Origin: Platerodrilus igneus
Lineage: Eukaryota > Arthropoda > Insecta > Coleoptera > Lycidae
Length of the DNA stretch: 64,000 nucleotides
Direction: 5' to 3'
Assembly: GCA_036346225.1 (NCBI GenBank)
Contig: JARFIW010000139.1
Location: 4,650,001 to 4,714,000, forward strand
Part shown: piece by piece, positions 1 through 11,272 of the stretch
Numbering within the stretch: the first letter of the stretch is position 1
How the letters are laid out: each line of letters starts with the position of its first letter
Notes under the pieces: generated by a model
Seen by the model: the letters and a program-made list of their open reading frames with translations, nothing else
Databases searched by the model: none
What the model was told of the DNA's origin: nothing
Translations under genes and position numbers: made by a program

Positions 1-877
1 CTCAACACATGCTATTCTCCCTTAACAAACATAGTTTTGTAAATCAAACTGCTATAAAATTCTTAGGGGTTTATATAGACCCTAAACTAAAATGGAATGA
101 GCATATCAATGCAACAGCATTAAAACTAAATACATCAATTTACTGCATTCGTTCCTTAAAAAATTATGTTACTGATGATGTAATTCTTGTTGCATATTTT
201 GCACTATTCCACAGTCACATATCTTATGCAATATTGGCCTGGGGACATTCACCATGTGCAAAGCGATTATTTTCATTACAGAGGAAAACTGTGAGAATAA
301 TATCCAATTTAAGTTTCAGAGAAAATTGTAAAGAATATTTTGAAACTAAAGATACTTACTTTGCCCTCACTATATATATTGAATTGCCTGATTTATGTAC
401 ATAAGAACCTGGATAATTTCACAAATAATCGAGAATTACAAATACACAAACATTACATACGAAACAACAATACACTTAGAATCCCATACACTAGGCTAAG
501 TGGAACTAGATACTCAGTAAATTACCATGCAATAAAATTATATAACTGTCTACCACAAAATATTAAATCATTACAGCATTTACAATTTAAAACAAAAATA
601 AAAGCATTTTTAACAAAGCAAGCATTCTACTCACTTGAAGAGTATTATAATAGTGACCTCAATTTCTCTTAGCCAGGGGCCATATACTATAGTAATTTAA
701 GTTTTAATATATATACTAACAGGACATGTGTGTTGAAAATACACTATTTTATTAATTAAGAGCCATATACTCTAGAACTATAGTATATGTTTTTAATCTA
801 TGTATTTTATAGGACGTGTGCGTTAAAAAATGTAACATTTTATTGAGCACGAATAAATCTATCTATCTATCTATCTA
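1..877 (+). mobile_element. 3' end of a CR1-like LINE, cut by the window start
   Basis: Residues coded from about base 9 to 670 match, position for position, the C-terminal part of the reverse transcriptase ORF of the fuller LINE at 30.4-34.7 kb. Shared features are the FLGVY(I/V)D block, the W(D/N)xHI block, the AW/VWGHS block and the final SLEEYxN(S/C)DxN residues. The reading frame breaks near base 340-400. The copy ends with AATAAATC followed by a TCTA microsatellite (about 858-877), the same kind of tail seen at 34.68 kb, so both belong to one family. The catalytic part lies left of the window. It is a dead 5'-truncated or cut-off copy. Confidence 0.85.
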
Positions 878-879
878 TA

Positions 880-1950
880 AACGATCTTGGGTTAAAGCAG
901 GTTCTATATTATGAGTTACAAGTTTCCAGATAAGCTCCCATGACTTTAAATGCAAGTAATTTATATTTATAAATTTATTTTAGATACATAAGCTCTAATA
1001 TTTGGTAACTCTACTTAGTTAAATGCTTAAACAGACGTTCAATATTATCACAAGAAAACCATCGGAATTGGGTGTTTCAGTGTGAAAATATAATAGGGTA
1101 TTCTTGTTTAGGTTATAAAGACACGACAATCAATATGGAAAGATATTTACATGTAAAAACTTATGGGATCGATTTATATTTTCTTTACGTGGATGGGGAA
1201 TAAATTTAAAGATATTTTTATATTATTTGTTTGTAAATTAGATACCATGAAATTATTTAAATCAGCAATTTTTAAGCTTTCGAAAGCTTTAAATTAAGGC
1301 ACTAAAAGGCACAAGATATTCTTAAAATAACAAACTCGATGCCAAAATGACGAAATATGATGTAAATTGAATTAAAAGATGGTAACATGAATTTTAACAC
1401 GACGACGAGATTTTGAGGTTAGGTTTTTTTTGTACAAAGAAGATGCAAATTTAAGATACTGCAGCATTTTAACAGGGAAAACGATAAAGAAACTGAATTC
1501 TACTTACATCAGAGAGTAATTAATCTTTTAAAATTGAAATATTTCAGGTAACCTAAACTTCACATTTCACAAAAAACTTGGGAGTATCATAATCTTTTTT
1601 TAGCAAGCCAGATTACTTAAAATATTAACAAAAACTTTCAGGCAAAAATAATTATTAAACATATTAAAGCCCCAAAAGATATGGTTTCAGGACAAAGGAA
1701 AACAATCTTCATTTTAATGCTTTAATTTTACACGCGTCTACAAACACGATATACGGGTAACTGATTTTTTTTTATATTAGACTTTATACCAATTTAAGGT
1801 ATTTTTATTTGAGAAGATACAAAGTTTTTAATTTCGGATTACAATGATGAAATTTTATTATTTCTACAATAGATAGAAAAACGAAAAGCTTTTTTAGATA
1901 ACGCTTATATTTAAAAATTTGAAAAGGAACGGAAAAAAGGCACTTCGACT
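880..1950. other. Non-coding stretch, nothing recognised
   Basis: AT-rich DNA with no long open frame and no recognisable protein. It may be intron of the capping-protein gene, whose 5' exons are not seen, or older unrecognised repeat. Confidence 0.5.
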
Positions 1951-1959
1951 TTGAGAAAC

Positions 1960-2690
1960 TAAAGATAAAGATACCCACAAAAGATTTGAAAAAAGTCAAG
2001 TGAATTGCTGAAAGGCATCGGGAAAATTTCTGATGCTAAGGAAGTAGAAACAGAATGGAATATCATTAAATCCATCTTAGACATGGCGACCAGAGACATT
2101 TTGGGGTATACATAAATAGAAAATATGAAACCATGGATAACAAAGGATATTCTGAGTTTAATAGAAGAAATAAAACAGAATGCAAATAAGAAACTTGAAC
2201 TTACAAGTGGTTGAGGATTTCTGCTATGTAGGAAACCAAATAACGTAAGATGGGAAAAGTGCAAAAGATATAAAACAAAGATGAGCACAAGGTCGTGCTA
2301 CATTTAACAAGAAAAAGCAACTACTATGTTCAAAGATAACAAAACATAGAAACAAGAAAAAGATTGCTGAAAGCATATCTGTGGTGCTACTGACATACGA
2401 TGAAGATATCATGGACAGACAAAGTCAAGAGCAAAGAGGTTGTAGAAATGGTAAGGGAAGAAAGAAATATGTGGAAAACAGTAAAAAACAGGAGATATAG
2501 GATGATGGGTCACATACTTGGGCATGAGGGAATAGTGTGAAATATATCAGAAGCAGAGATAAGAAAAAAAAAGAAGTAGATGCAGACCTAGGCGAGACTA
2601 TTGCACCTAGATAGTCAAAGATGTAGGCTGCGAGAATTTCAGTGAAATGTATAGGCCAGTTCCAAGATGGAAAACCTAACGACTTAAAAA
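1960..2690 (+). mobile_element. RTE/BovB-like LINE fragment, decayed
   Basis: Scattered frames give the end of an endonuclease-like segment (about 2030-2200, with ETEWNIIKSIL and ATRDILGYT) and then the typical C-terminal domain that follows the reverse transcriptase in RTE-like LINEs. That domain shows TDKVKSKEVVEMVREERNMW at about 2415-2475 and a GHILGHEG block at about 2510-2535. The catalytic RT core is missing, so the copy is internally deleted. Stops and frameshifts are frequent. A related fragment lies at 3540-3945. Confidence 0.6.
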
Positions 2691-2848
2691 AAATAATTTC
2701 ACTTAAATCTGATGATTATTATAAACAACTATGTGTGTTGATTTTACAATATTCTCAACTAATGTTGATTGTGCGAAAGGATTTATTGGAAAACTATTAA
2801 TTCGGTGAACCGTTAAGCAATGGGGATCTTGCTAGCCACAATCTGCTT

Positions 2849-3163
2849 AACCCTTCACATACCTTACATGTGATTTTTTTCCAATGCTCCGCCCAAAGGT
2901 ACTACATTGGCCAGGAAGCGTGTTTTTTTTTTATCTGAATTTTATCGAACCCTTGCTGTTCCAAGCAAGGTATGGATCTTTAACGTTCGTGACAACACAC
3001 ACACACACACACAGGACCTCCATTTTATATCTCTTCCGAACGAGGGCATATTTTTGTGAAAAATGCTCGCCTAACATTTTTCAAGCAGACCGTGTCTGGA
3101 TTCGAATCTGGGACCTTGGGCGTAATAGTCACATGCACACCAACTACGCCACGGAGCCGCCAT
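2849..3163 (-). mobile_element. tRNA-derived SINE, unit 1 of a tandem dimer
   Basis: Read on the - strand, the unit begins GGCGGCTCCGTGGCGTAGTTGG, cut here as GGCGGCTCCGTGG then CGTAGTTGG. It fits a Pol III A box (TGGCGTAGTTG, matching TRGYNNARNNG) and about 45 bases further on a B box (GATTCGAATCC). The tRNA-like head is followed by about 230 bases of unrelated body. The unit is repeated directly at 3164-3475 with about 80-85% identity by eye. It contains a short AC microsatellite near 2996-3014. Confidence 0.65.
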
Positions 3164-3475
3164 ACCCTCCACATACCCCCTACATTTGATTTTTCAATGC
3201 TCCACTCAAAGGTACTACATTGGCTAGGAAGCGAGTTTTTTACCTGGAAAATTTGGAATTTTGACGAACTCTCGCTGTTCCAAGCAAGGTAGGGATCTTT
3301 AACGTGCATGACAACACTCATACACAGGATCTCCATTTTACCTCTTGTCCGAACGAGGGTGTATTTCCGTGAAAAATGCTCGCCGAACATTTTTCAAGCG
3401 GATCGTACCGGGGTTTGAAACCGGGACCTTGGGCATAGTAGTCACACGCATACCATCTACACCACGGAGCCGCCT
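3164..3475 (-). mobile_element. tRNA-derived SINE, unit 2 of a tandem dimer
   Basis: This is the same unit as 2849-3163, in the same orientation and directly abutting. The A box (TGGTGTAGATG) and B box (GGTTTGAAACC) are both kept on the - strand. The tandem arrangement is either a dimeric SINE or a local duplication; flanking duplications are not resolved. Confidence 0.65.
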
Positions 3476-3539
3476 ACCCTCCATATTCCACTGCATATCA
3501 TGTAATAGGGTATATATTTAGAAAACAATAGAAGGGGAA

Positions 3540-3945
3540 CCGAGCTGTATCTAACAAGAAAGAGCAACTGCTATGTTTGAAGACAACAAACATAGAAACA
3601 ATGAAAGAATTGTTGAAAGCATATGTGTGGAGCACAGTACTGTGTGGCTATGAAATAGGGACCCACAGTAGGAAAAGCAGACAGAAAAAAGGTATAAGCC
3701 TTCTGGAATGTGGTGCTTCAGATGTATGTTGATGATAGAATGAACAGACAAAGTTAATAACAAAGAGGTTTTAGAAATACTAGGGGAAGAAAGATATCTG
3801 TGGAAAACAAAAAAAATTAGGAGAAAACGTAAAGGTAGACATAGATCAGACTATTGCATGCAGATGGTGAAAGATGCAGGTTGTGGGAATTTCAGGGAAA
3901 TGTGTAGACTCAGAATAGGAAACAACGTAGGTACACGTTTAACCA
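3540..3945 (+). mobile_element. RTE-like LINE C-terminal fragment
   Basis: From about 3740 the + strand encodes TDKVNNKEVLEILGEERYLW, then an RRKRKGRHRSDY block and MVKDAGCGNFREM. This is the C-terminal domain typical of RTE-like LINE polyproteins. The part before it (3540-3740) is frame-broken. It resembles 2300-2680 and ends abruptly at about 3945 where a reverse-strand transposase relic begins. Confidence 0.6.
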
Positions 3946-4740
3946 ATTTGAGGACTGAAGATCTAGTGATTATAAAGAAATTAAGAGGAGTCAAGTCTGG
4001 TGACGTGGCTAGGCACTTGATTGCTCTCCGATTTCTAATCCAGTTTTTGTTATACTCAGAATTTAAAATCTCCAATAATCTGAGCATTGTTTGGTGGAAC
4101 GGCATCATTCTGAAAGAATTTATCTGACATGTTTCCTGTAATAAATCGAACTATTTCGTGGAGTTTAAATTTGCATAATAAAAAAATGAACCTGTGGTTG
4201 TACTTTCCAATAACATCAATCCAGATGTTCAATCCCCATTTGACTTGCTATCTAACTTGACGGTTCAAATGTGGATTTTCACCTAACTTAGAAATTGTGT
4301 TTTTACGATTGAACATACCACAATTCGTAAATCGACTTTCGTCAGACCACAAAATTGTATAGTCTAAAATTGGATTTTCGTTGTGCGTTCTGATATACCA
4401 ATTGCAAAATTCTATCTTTTAAATTTGATCTTCATTACATAATCCCTGACATGGCTGTTCACGGCATGGGCGGTATTTGAAACGCTTCAAAATAGTTCTT
4501 GCCGTAGAGTGAGCAACACCTGTTGCTTTCTGAATTTGTCCGAGAGAAGTATGAGGGTTTTTAACAACTGCCTGTAAAACACTGTTTTCGTTATCTTCAT
4601 TCGTTTGCCTATTTCTTTTAGATGGGATAAAACTTCCGTAATTTGTATGTTTGGTTGGTGTATTCCTCGGTATTTATTTAAATACAGTTCAGCAGTCTTA
4701 GTATCATGCCTTCCAGAAAGAATAAAACATTCTAACATTT
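3946..4740 (-). pseudogene. Decayed Tc1/mariner-type transposase
   Basis: On the - strand, frames from 4738 down to about 3950 give a helix-turn-helix N-terminus (CDTKT-like SGRHDTKTAELYLNKY), then LWSDESRFTNCGMFNRKN near 4290-4350 with the first catalytic Asp. QNDAVPPNNA near 4085-4115 holds the second, and SPDLTPLNFF near 3960-4000 holds the third. This order is that of the transposase family seen at 45.6-46.7 kb and 58.5-59.6 kb. Several stops and frame changes show it is dead. Terminal inverted repeats were not found. Confidence 0.75.
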
Positions 4741-5398
4741 GATATTTATCACAGGTAGAAAAGTGATCATTTCAAAGGCAAATGCTCCCTTCAAATTTCT
4801 AAGTAAATTTTTACACTACAAACTTGACATATAAGATAAAGGACAAACTTTGAAGTACTCTAATGCGTAAAACAATTATTTCTTTTTGTCATAATGGAAA
4901 TGAAATCCTACTACGACCACAACAGTGTTTCGTGATTTTTAATGTTTTGATTCAATCGAACAGTCAGCCATGTTATACTTCTTTTGAAACAATTTTTGTC
5001 GGCATTTCAAAAATGTAAAAATCCAATTTGGCAGCTATTAGAAAATAAGAAGTTAAACATCTGTGTGCCTTAGACAAAAATTTAAATTTACAACATGAAC
5101 CGATCTGAGACATCAATATTATTGTGCTACTTTCATCCTATTTAATCAAGATCGTATCTCCTACAGGTTTCAAGAGCACATGTACTGCATCTTAAACTGT
5201 ACACTGCATATAATACTTATACTTTATGTAATTTTATATACAACTTGATTTGTGCTAAAATTTTTAATAATTTTAAATCATAAATAAACTTTTCTTTTAT
5301 TCTTAAACATATACGGATCTAATATTTGAATTAATTGTATGTAAAATAAATCGTGCCACAGTGTTCCTATAGATTATTAATCTTATGTACTTTTTTAG
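4741..5398. other. Probable intron of the capping-protein gene
   Basis: There is no open frame of note. The stretch ends with a T-rich tract and AG at 5397-5398, which serves as the 3' splice site for the next exon. Confidence 0.5.
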
Positions 5399-6057
5399 AT
5401 CACCATGGTCAAATACTTATGATCCACCACTAGAGGATGGCTCAATGCCTTCGGAACGTTTAAGAAAACTAGAACTAGATGCAAATCATGCTTTTGATCA
5501 GTATAGAGAAATGTATTTTGAAGGTGGTGTATCATCTGTATATTTCTGGGATCTTGAGCATGGTTTTGCAGGCGTGATTTTAATTAAAAAAACTGGTGAT
5601 GGCAGTAAAAAAATTAAGGGATGTTGGGATTCTATACATGTTGTTGAAGTACAAGAAAAAAGCTCTGGGCGTAATTCACATTATAAAATGACATCGACAG
5701 CCATGCTTTGGCTCCAAACAAATAAACAGGGATCTGGAACCATGAACTTAGGTGGAAGCTTAACTCGGCAGGTTTGTTTTATATTCAATGTTTGGATGAT
5801 ATAGTTTGCTATTTTAGATTGAACAAGATTGTCCTGTGAATGAAGCAAATCCACACATAGCAAATATTGGACGTTTGGTAGAAGATATGGAAAATAAAAT
5901 TCGTAACACTTTAAATGAAATCTATTTTAGTAAAACGAAGGATATTGTAAATAGTTTACGTTCTGTTCAGTCGTTGACAGAGTCAAGGCAACAACAAGCA
6001 CTTAAACAAGATTTAGCTGCTGCATTGCAACGCAGAAATACTAAAGCTGATAACTGA
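5399..6057 (+). CDS. cpb: F-actin capping protein subunit beta, two 3' exons
   Basis: This is the beta subunit of the CapZ heterodimer, which binds actin-filament barbed ends and blocks subunit exchange. Exon 5399-5771 starts after a TTTTTTAG acceptor with the last base of an Arg codon. It encodes the conserved [34 protein letters not shown] and [20 protein letters not shown] stretches and [21 protein letters not shown] 46-base GT-AG intron (5772-5817) joins in phase 0 to exon 5818-6057. That exon encodes [15 protein letters not shown] and the basic C-terminal helix (the 'tentacle' that contacts actin), ending at TGA 6055-6057. The first 60-70 residues, with the CDYNRDGD-type motif, are coded upstream and were not found. 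An ATG at 5385 lies in intron sequence and is not the start. No damage is seen. Confidence 0.95.
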
Positions 6058-6132
6058 TATGAAATTTTTATTTATAATTCAGATAATGAAGATTTCTAAT
6101 TATATTGGTTTATTTTATGAATTATAATTATA

Positions 6133-6138
6133 AATAAA
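6133..6138 (+). promoter_or_regulatory. Poly(A) signal of the capping-protein gene
   Basis: AATAAA lies 76 bases after the stop codon of the beta-capping gene in AT-rich DNA, which is a normal position for cleavage and polyadenylation. Confidence 0.6.
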
Positions 6139-9100
6139 TAGAACGAACTAAGTATTATAACATACACTTGGTTTACCTTTTTTTTTATTCTATATAACTT
6201 AATTTTAGTTATTTATACTCGAGATATGGAAAGAAGGCAGACACGAGACTACTAATCCCAGATTCTAGAATTTTGACGCAAGCATTTAAAGATATTCCAA
6301 TTCTGTAATGACATGCGTATGACATACATAATGGGCTTTTGTTGACCGAGCTAGAAAGTGAAAATTACTACATTGTCGGATCTCAATTAACAAATTAGAA
6401 CAGAACATTATTTGACTTTGCACCATTTAACCTTACTTCTGTCAATACATTTGTCATGCAGTGTATTTATCATCCTATTTCTTTCAGTTCTTTATATTTA
6501 TTGTTAGGGTATTAGATAATTGATTGCACAAGGCAAGTTGATAAATACTAAGGTATTACAATTATTAAGATGAAATAATAACTTAGACTTTTATGTAAAA
6601 TCCAAACGATCATTTCAAATTGAGCTAGTAATTGAAAGTAGGAAAATTGGTCCCAGACAGGATTTGAACCTGCATTTTCAGCTTTCCGGCTGACATATTT
6701 ACCAATTACACTACCGGGATTGATGATGAAATTGAAAATTTTTACAAAACTAAATTATGTATGACACCATACATTAACCTAACTTTCAATTAAGTTTGGC
6801 ATTTTTGTCAATCATAGCTGACGGTGTCAAGTTTTTGACATATCAGATATAGACCGGAAGCAATGCTCAAGTTTACGGCTTTCTAATTATTTACATTAGT
6901 CAGCAAAATGCACTTTATCATTATATCTTGCGTAAGTTATCGATAGAACCGCACTATCTCAAAGTTGATTTATCAATTTGCACTGAAAATTTTTTATTTT
7001 CAGTTTTTTAACTAGTTGTATTTCAATATCCTCACTCTCTTCGTTTATTCTTTGGCTAACAGTATTGTTACTGAGTGGTATAGCTTTCACGTCTGTTATA
7101 TTTTTCCAGAAGTTTTAAGAAATGCTGATATTGATGGTTTGATTAAATTCTCTCTTATATTATGATTTTTACCAGATTTAGCAGAGTAGGAAAATTTTAT
7201 AACTAGCCTCAACAGTATGAGTGACAGTTGCAGTAGAAGTAGTATATAGAAACCTAAATGCGGTCATTTTTCAAAATTTTTCTTTAAAGTTTGAAAGTAA
7301 TTAAAATCTTAATAAAGCACTATGTTTCACCTTCACATGCGCCTCAAGACGAATTCGTTTCATTGTTGGCATAAAAGACCCAAAGGCGACTGTTCTTCGT
7401 GGACAGCAGATATGAAACAAAATTGTAAGTATTCCTCCAAATACGGATTTTTTCTTGCTTGCACTATTCATCTATGTGCTGAAAGAAATAAATATAAAAT
7501 TTCGTCATGTCAATGTAATAATGTCCAATTCGATTTTTAATGAATTTGAGATTTTTGCGTTATAAAATACCACATTTCATATTGACCACTCAAAAAAAAT
7601 ATTTAAAACTACGAATTCAACCAATAACTTGGTTCGGTAGTGAATAAATGTACACTGCAATGTATGATATATCTACTCAGTTTTTACTCCTTTTGAAAAA
7701 TCGTCATCTTTAATTTAGGCATTATTCCATCGACATCGTTTTTTTTTCATTTGACAAATTTTTCTGGAAATTGATGCTTCTAAAACTGAATAAATAAAAA
7801 TAAAACGCAAATACTTACCTTTAAACCTACTAGACTTTTACAACAGTTTGTAGTTTAAAATTACTTTTTGACTAATATATTACTGAGGGGGGCTTTTGAT
7901 TAGGATGACATTCAGCCAAACTGTGTTGCCAAAAAGAATTATTAATGCTCGCAGACTAGTCTCGGGTCTATCCCTGCGGAGGTATGAGATGGAGCGGTCT
8001 TTTTTTATCTTTGAACCTGTCTTTGTATAATTTAGGCGCCACTACATCAATTACATAAACAAAAATAATCTTCTTAAGGAAAGATGCAGATAAAGCTTAA
8101 GAGAATTTACTTATGACTGAAGATAGATATTCAAAAACATAACTCCATGTAACCTTCGGTTTAGTTTACGAGTACATTTTAGTCATCGTACATATTTTCA
8201 TATTTAAAATTCCATATTTTAATACAATAATGTTACAATGTAAATTCCTAAAAACCTAAGTTCGAATTTCAACACTTTCTTATCTTATTCTTGGTAAAGG
8301 CAGGTGGCCGCAGTTCTAAGAAATCATGCCACAACCGCATGTCGTTTGAATGTTTTGGCTATTAGCTATCTTTCTTAGTTACAGTGTTAAAGGATTGGCG
8401 TCACTTATCTACGATCGCGAGGAACGGGGTGCAGAGGTTCATCCCTATAGTTTTTAAGTCAGTTGGTCTTAGCTATGTAGAGGGTTAACACGTGGATAGT
8501 TTGGCAGGCCGCAAGATGCGAGGGTGCAACAATCACATGCAAGTAATTTATCGGGTCGTGTCGAAGTCGATTATCGGTTCTTCGAACGAAGTAGCTCCTT
8601 ATTTCTGTATTTGGAGGATTTTCAAAGCACGTGGATTAAAGTATTGGTCATACTACGACGTTCTATTTACAATCAAGTTACGGATTATTTATTTGCATTC
8701 GCAGGCGGTAGTGATAGTGAAAGGACATTGTTAAGAGTAAACCCTCACCTAACAAACTTGTATAGTAGTTATACGGTAGGATAAGTAATCATCGTTACAT
8801 AAATTAACGATAAGTTATTAGAAATACATTGATTGAGTAAGGTTAGTGCGAATATTTGTTTCGCTTGTTCTCTACAATTTACCCCAAGGGGCCACGAAGT
8901 AAATGCCGCTTCTATTATAAAGTTACCGGTTCAGTGTTGTCAAAGTACATTTTTGTATATGTATTTTGTATACGTACAGCAATTATTTCTCACTCCCGAT
9001 ACAATCAGGAACGTTTCATAATTCCGTGGAATTCTTCGAGCTTCACTTCTCTAATAAACCGTTTGCTGATGGTGCCGACCTGGAGTCCAGTCCAACATGC

Positions 9101-11120
9101 AGCGCAGGGTTGCCAAGTATGCTGAATTCCTGTGAAAGTAAACATCAGTACTGTAAGTGATTGTTATCCTTTATGAGCTTTTACTGTTTACATTTTTGCT
9201 TACATCTTTGTATATTTTATGACTGATCAAAGTAATTATTCTAATTTACGTATCTAGTAAGTCACTTTAAACATAGTGGTAGGAGAATCCTTAGGGCGAG
9301 TTATAAAACGATTTTTTGTCAATACATATTCTTGGTTATATCTGATTTGCCGTAATTAATATAGAACATTATTATTGTAGTGGTGTATAATTTCAAGGTG
9401 CAATTAATACTAGGTAATTGTCACGATACAAGGTATTATTTTAAGATACCTAGACAACTTGAGTTAATTAAAATTAGAATCACCGATCATTGTTAGCAGG
9501 AATTCAGAAAAGTTTGTAAAACCTAAATAGAAGTGCTAACATTAGCTGATAATTATACATTATTTTCAGAAACCAGGGGACACATCAGCTTGGTCAGTGA
9601 GCTTATATAAAATTGTCCTAGTATTTAGTCATACGGGTTCTTGCCCGCAAGGTGCGAAGTTTCCCTTATTTGGTCGTACCCCCATCCAGGCAAGGAATCC
9701 GCGTCCTTTTAAGACGAAACCTAATTAAAAATAAGGGTGGTGCCCACAACCTTAATTTACGACAATACCGTCCCAGTATTCCTCCGATCCGACCCCACCC
9801 CGCTGCGACGGTAGCTAGCGAGCCATGGCTGGACTTACCTTTCAGGTTGATTCACTGTGTTTGTTCGTGTCAATCCCCCCGCCATCGTTCTGTAAATTTA
9901 ACACGTAACATCCATTTCTTTTACACTTAATTATTGCAACCAGAATTGGATAAATTACTATTTCTCTTGTTAGATTTCCAGAAATAAAACTATTACAATA
10001 GTTTGCAGATATGTAATAAAATTATTTTTTTGCCGCCACATTATGAACAGACAGAATGCCATCTTCAAAGCTTGACCCACTTCCATATACTACAAAACTA
10101 TACAAATCAATTCCTGAAATCCATTATGAATTTTTTAAAGGTGAAACTGCTTGCTAAAAATTCAAACAAATTAATGGCGATAAAGACGTCATATTGTCAC
10201 GCTTACGAACTGTTCTATAAATCTTGCGTCCACTTCGCTGCTTGGTTTTAACAATAATCTTTTCTCATCGCAAACCAGGTAACATGCCAAGGAAATTTTC
10301 CTCCCACGTTTTTTAAACAATTGCGTCTTATCTGACTACATACTCGTACAAGAATAAATGTAAGTACATCGGGCAAGCGCCTCGAGCTTCACGCGCATGG
10401 CTGCACGGATCGATAATCACGTCGACTAACATTATTACGCCTTGATTGTGGCATTCCACATAATATATAGCTACTTTGAAATTGTCTATATGTAAAACGT
10501 TACAAGTTTTAACAGATGCTTATGTCAAATTAACACCAACGGTGAATGCCGAACGAAACTATACAAACACTGCAGGAATTGTGATCGACCATTTAGAACA
10601 GGCACTGCGGGATGCTTAGTGCGGGTATTGGCAGAATGTATCACATGTTCCTATAAAATTCAAGTAATTGGTGGGGGCTTGTCTCTAATCAAAAGGTTTT
10701 ATTGGTGCATCGCATGTGACTCTCTCAATGTGGACAGTTACCTTTACCCAGCTTAGTATGGAATTGCCATATGGACAAGTATATTTTCTAATCTCTAGCA
10801 TAATCAAATTGCCCCCCTGTGCCACGCGGGCCCCACGTTGGAAAACACGATAGTAGGCATTTAGGCAGAATGCTTCAGATCATTTTTATGGTATTAAACT
10901 AAAAGATTGAGTATTTTTTAATAGCTGATGTGTACATATAAGGCAATGTTTATTTATCACATATAAGATTTAAAACTGCAAAAATCCCCAGAATAAAATG
11001 CATTTTCTCCAAACATATTTTATTAAGAAATCTAGCCTACCGGATGCAGAACTTTATTCTACGTCGAATGCCACCATTCCTCACCCTCCACAACTATTTT
11101 GAAGCATGTTTAATTTGCTC
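6139..11120. other. Intergenic stretch, no gene supported
   Basis: Apart from the tRNA-like piece at 6648-6719 nothing is recognised. Two parts, about 8400-9160 and 9640-9910, are less AT-rich than their surroundings and hold several overlapping short frames. None shows a known domain or clear codon bias. A GTAAGT at about 9155 could be a splice donor. They may be unannotated non-coding exons or old repeats. Confidence 0.4.
6648..6719 (-). pseudogene. tRNA-like sequence with 3' CCA, probable retro-pseudogene or SINE head
   Basis: The - strand reads TCCCGGT AG TGTA... with a perfect A box (TAGTGTAATTG), a near-perfect B box (GGTTCAAATCC) and a five-pair T arm CAGG/CCTG. The 3' acceptor strand TCTGGGA is followed by an encoded CCA. 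A cloverleaf folds except in the anticodon arm: stem TCAGC/GCTGA closes on a six-base loop CGGAAA that lacks the invariant U33. A genomic CCA in a eukaryote suggests a reverse-transcribed mature tRNA or a SINE. It is unlikely to be a working tRNA gene. Confidence 0.55.
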
Positions 11121-11272
11121 AGTATTTATTTATTTAACGGGAAACCCCTTTTTACAACACTTACAAATATTTACAACAGCATGTAATAGTAAAAAAAAAA
11201 AAACAAAAAGAAAAAGCATAAAAGCACATTCTAAAGCATAAACAATTAATATAAATGTACATTGATCTAATT

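Noticed and set aside
5385..5398. ATG at 5385 as the start of the capping-protein gene
   Set aside because: It lies in the polypyrimidine tract of the 3' splice site; homology begins exactly after AG 5398.
6648..6719. Functional tRNA gene
   Set aside because: Six-base anticodon loop without U33, an acceptor mismatch and an encoded CCA.
8492..9160. Five overlapping short + strand frames as a gene cluster
   Set aside because: Mutually overlapping in different frames, with no domain or initiation evidence.
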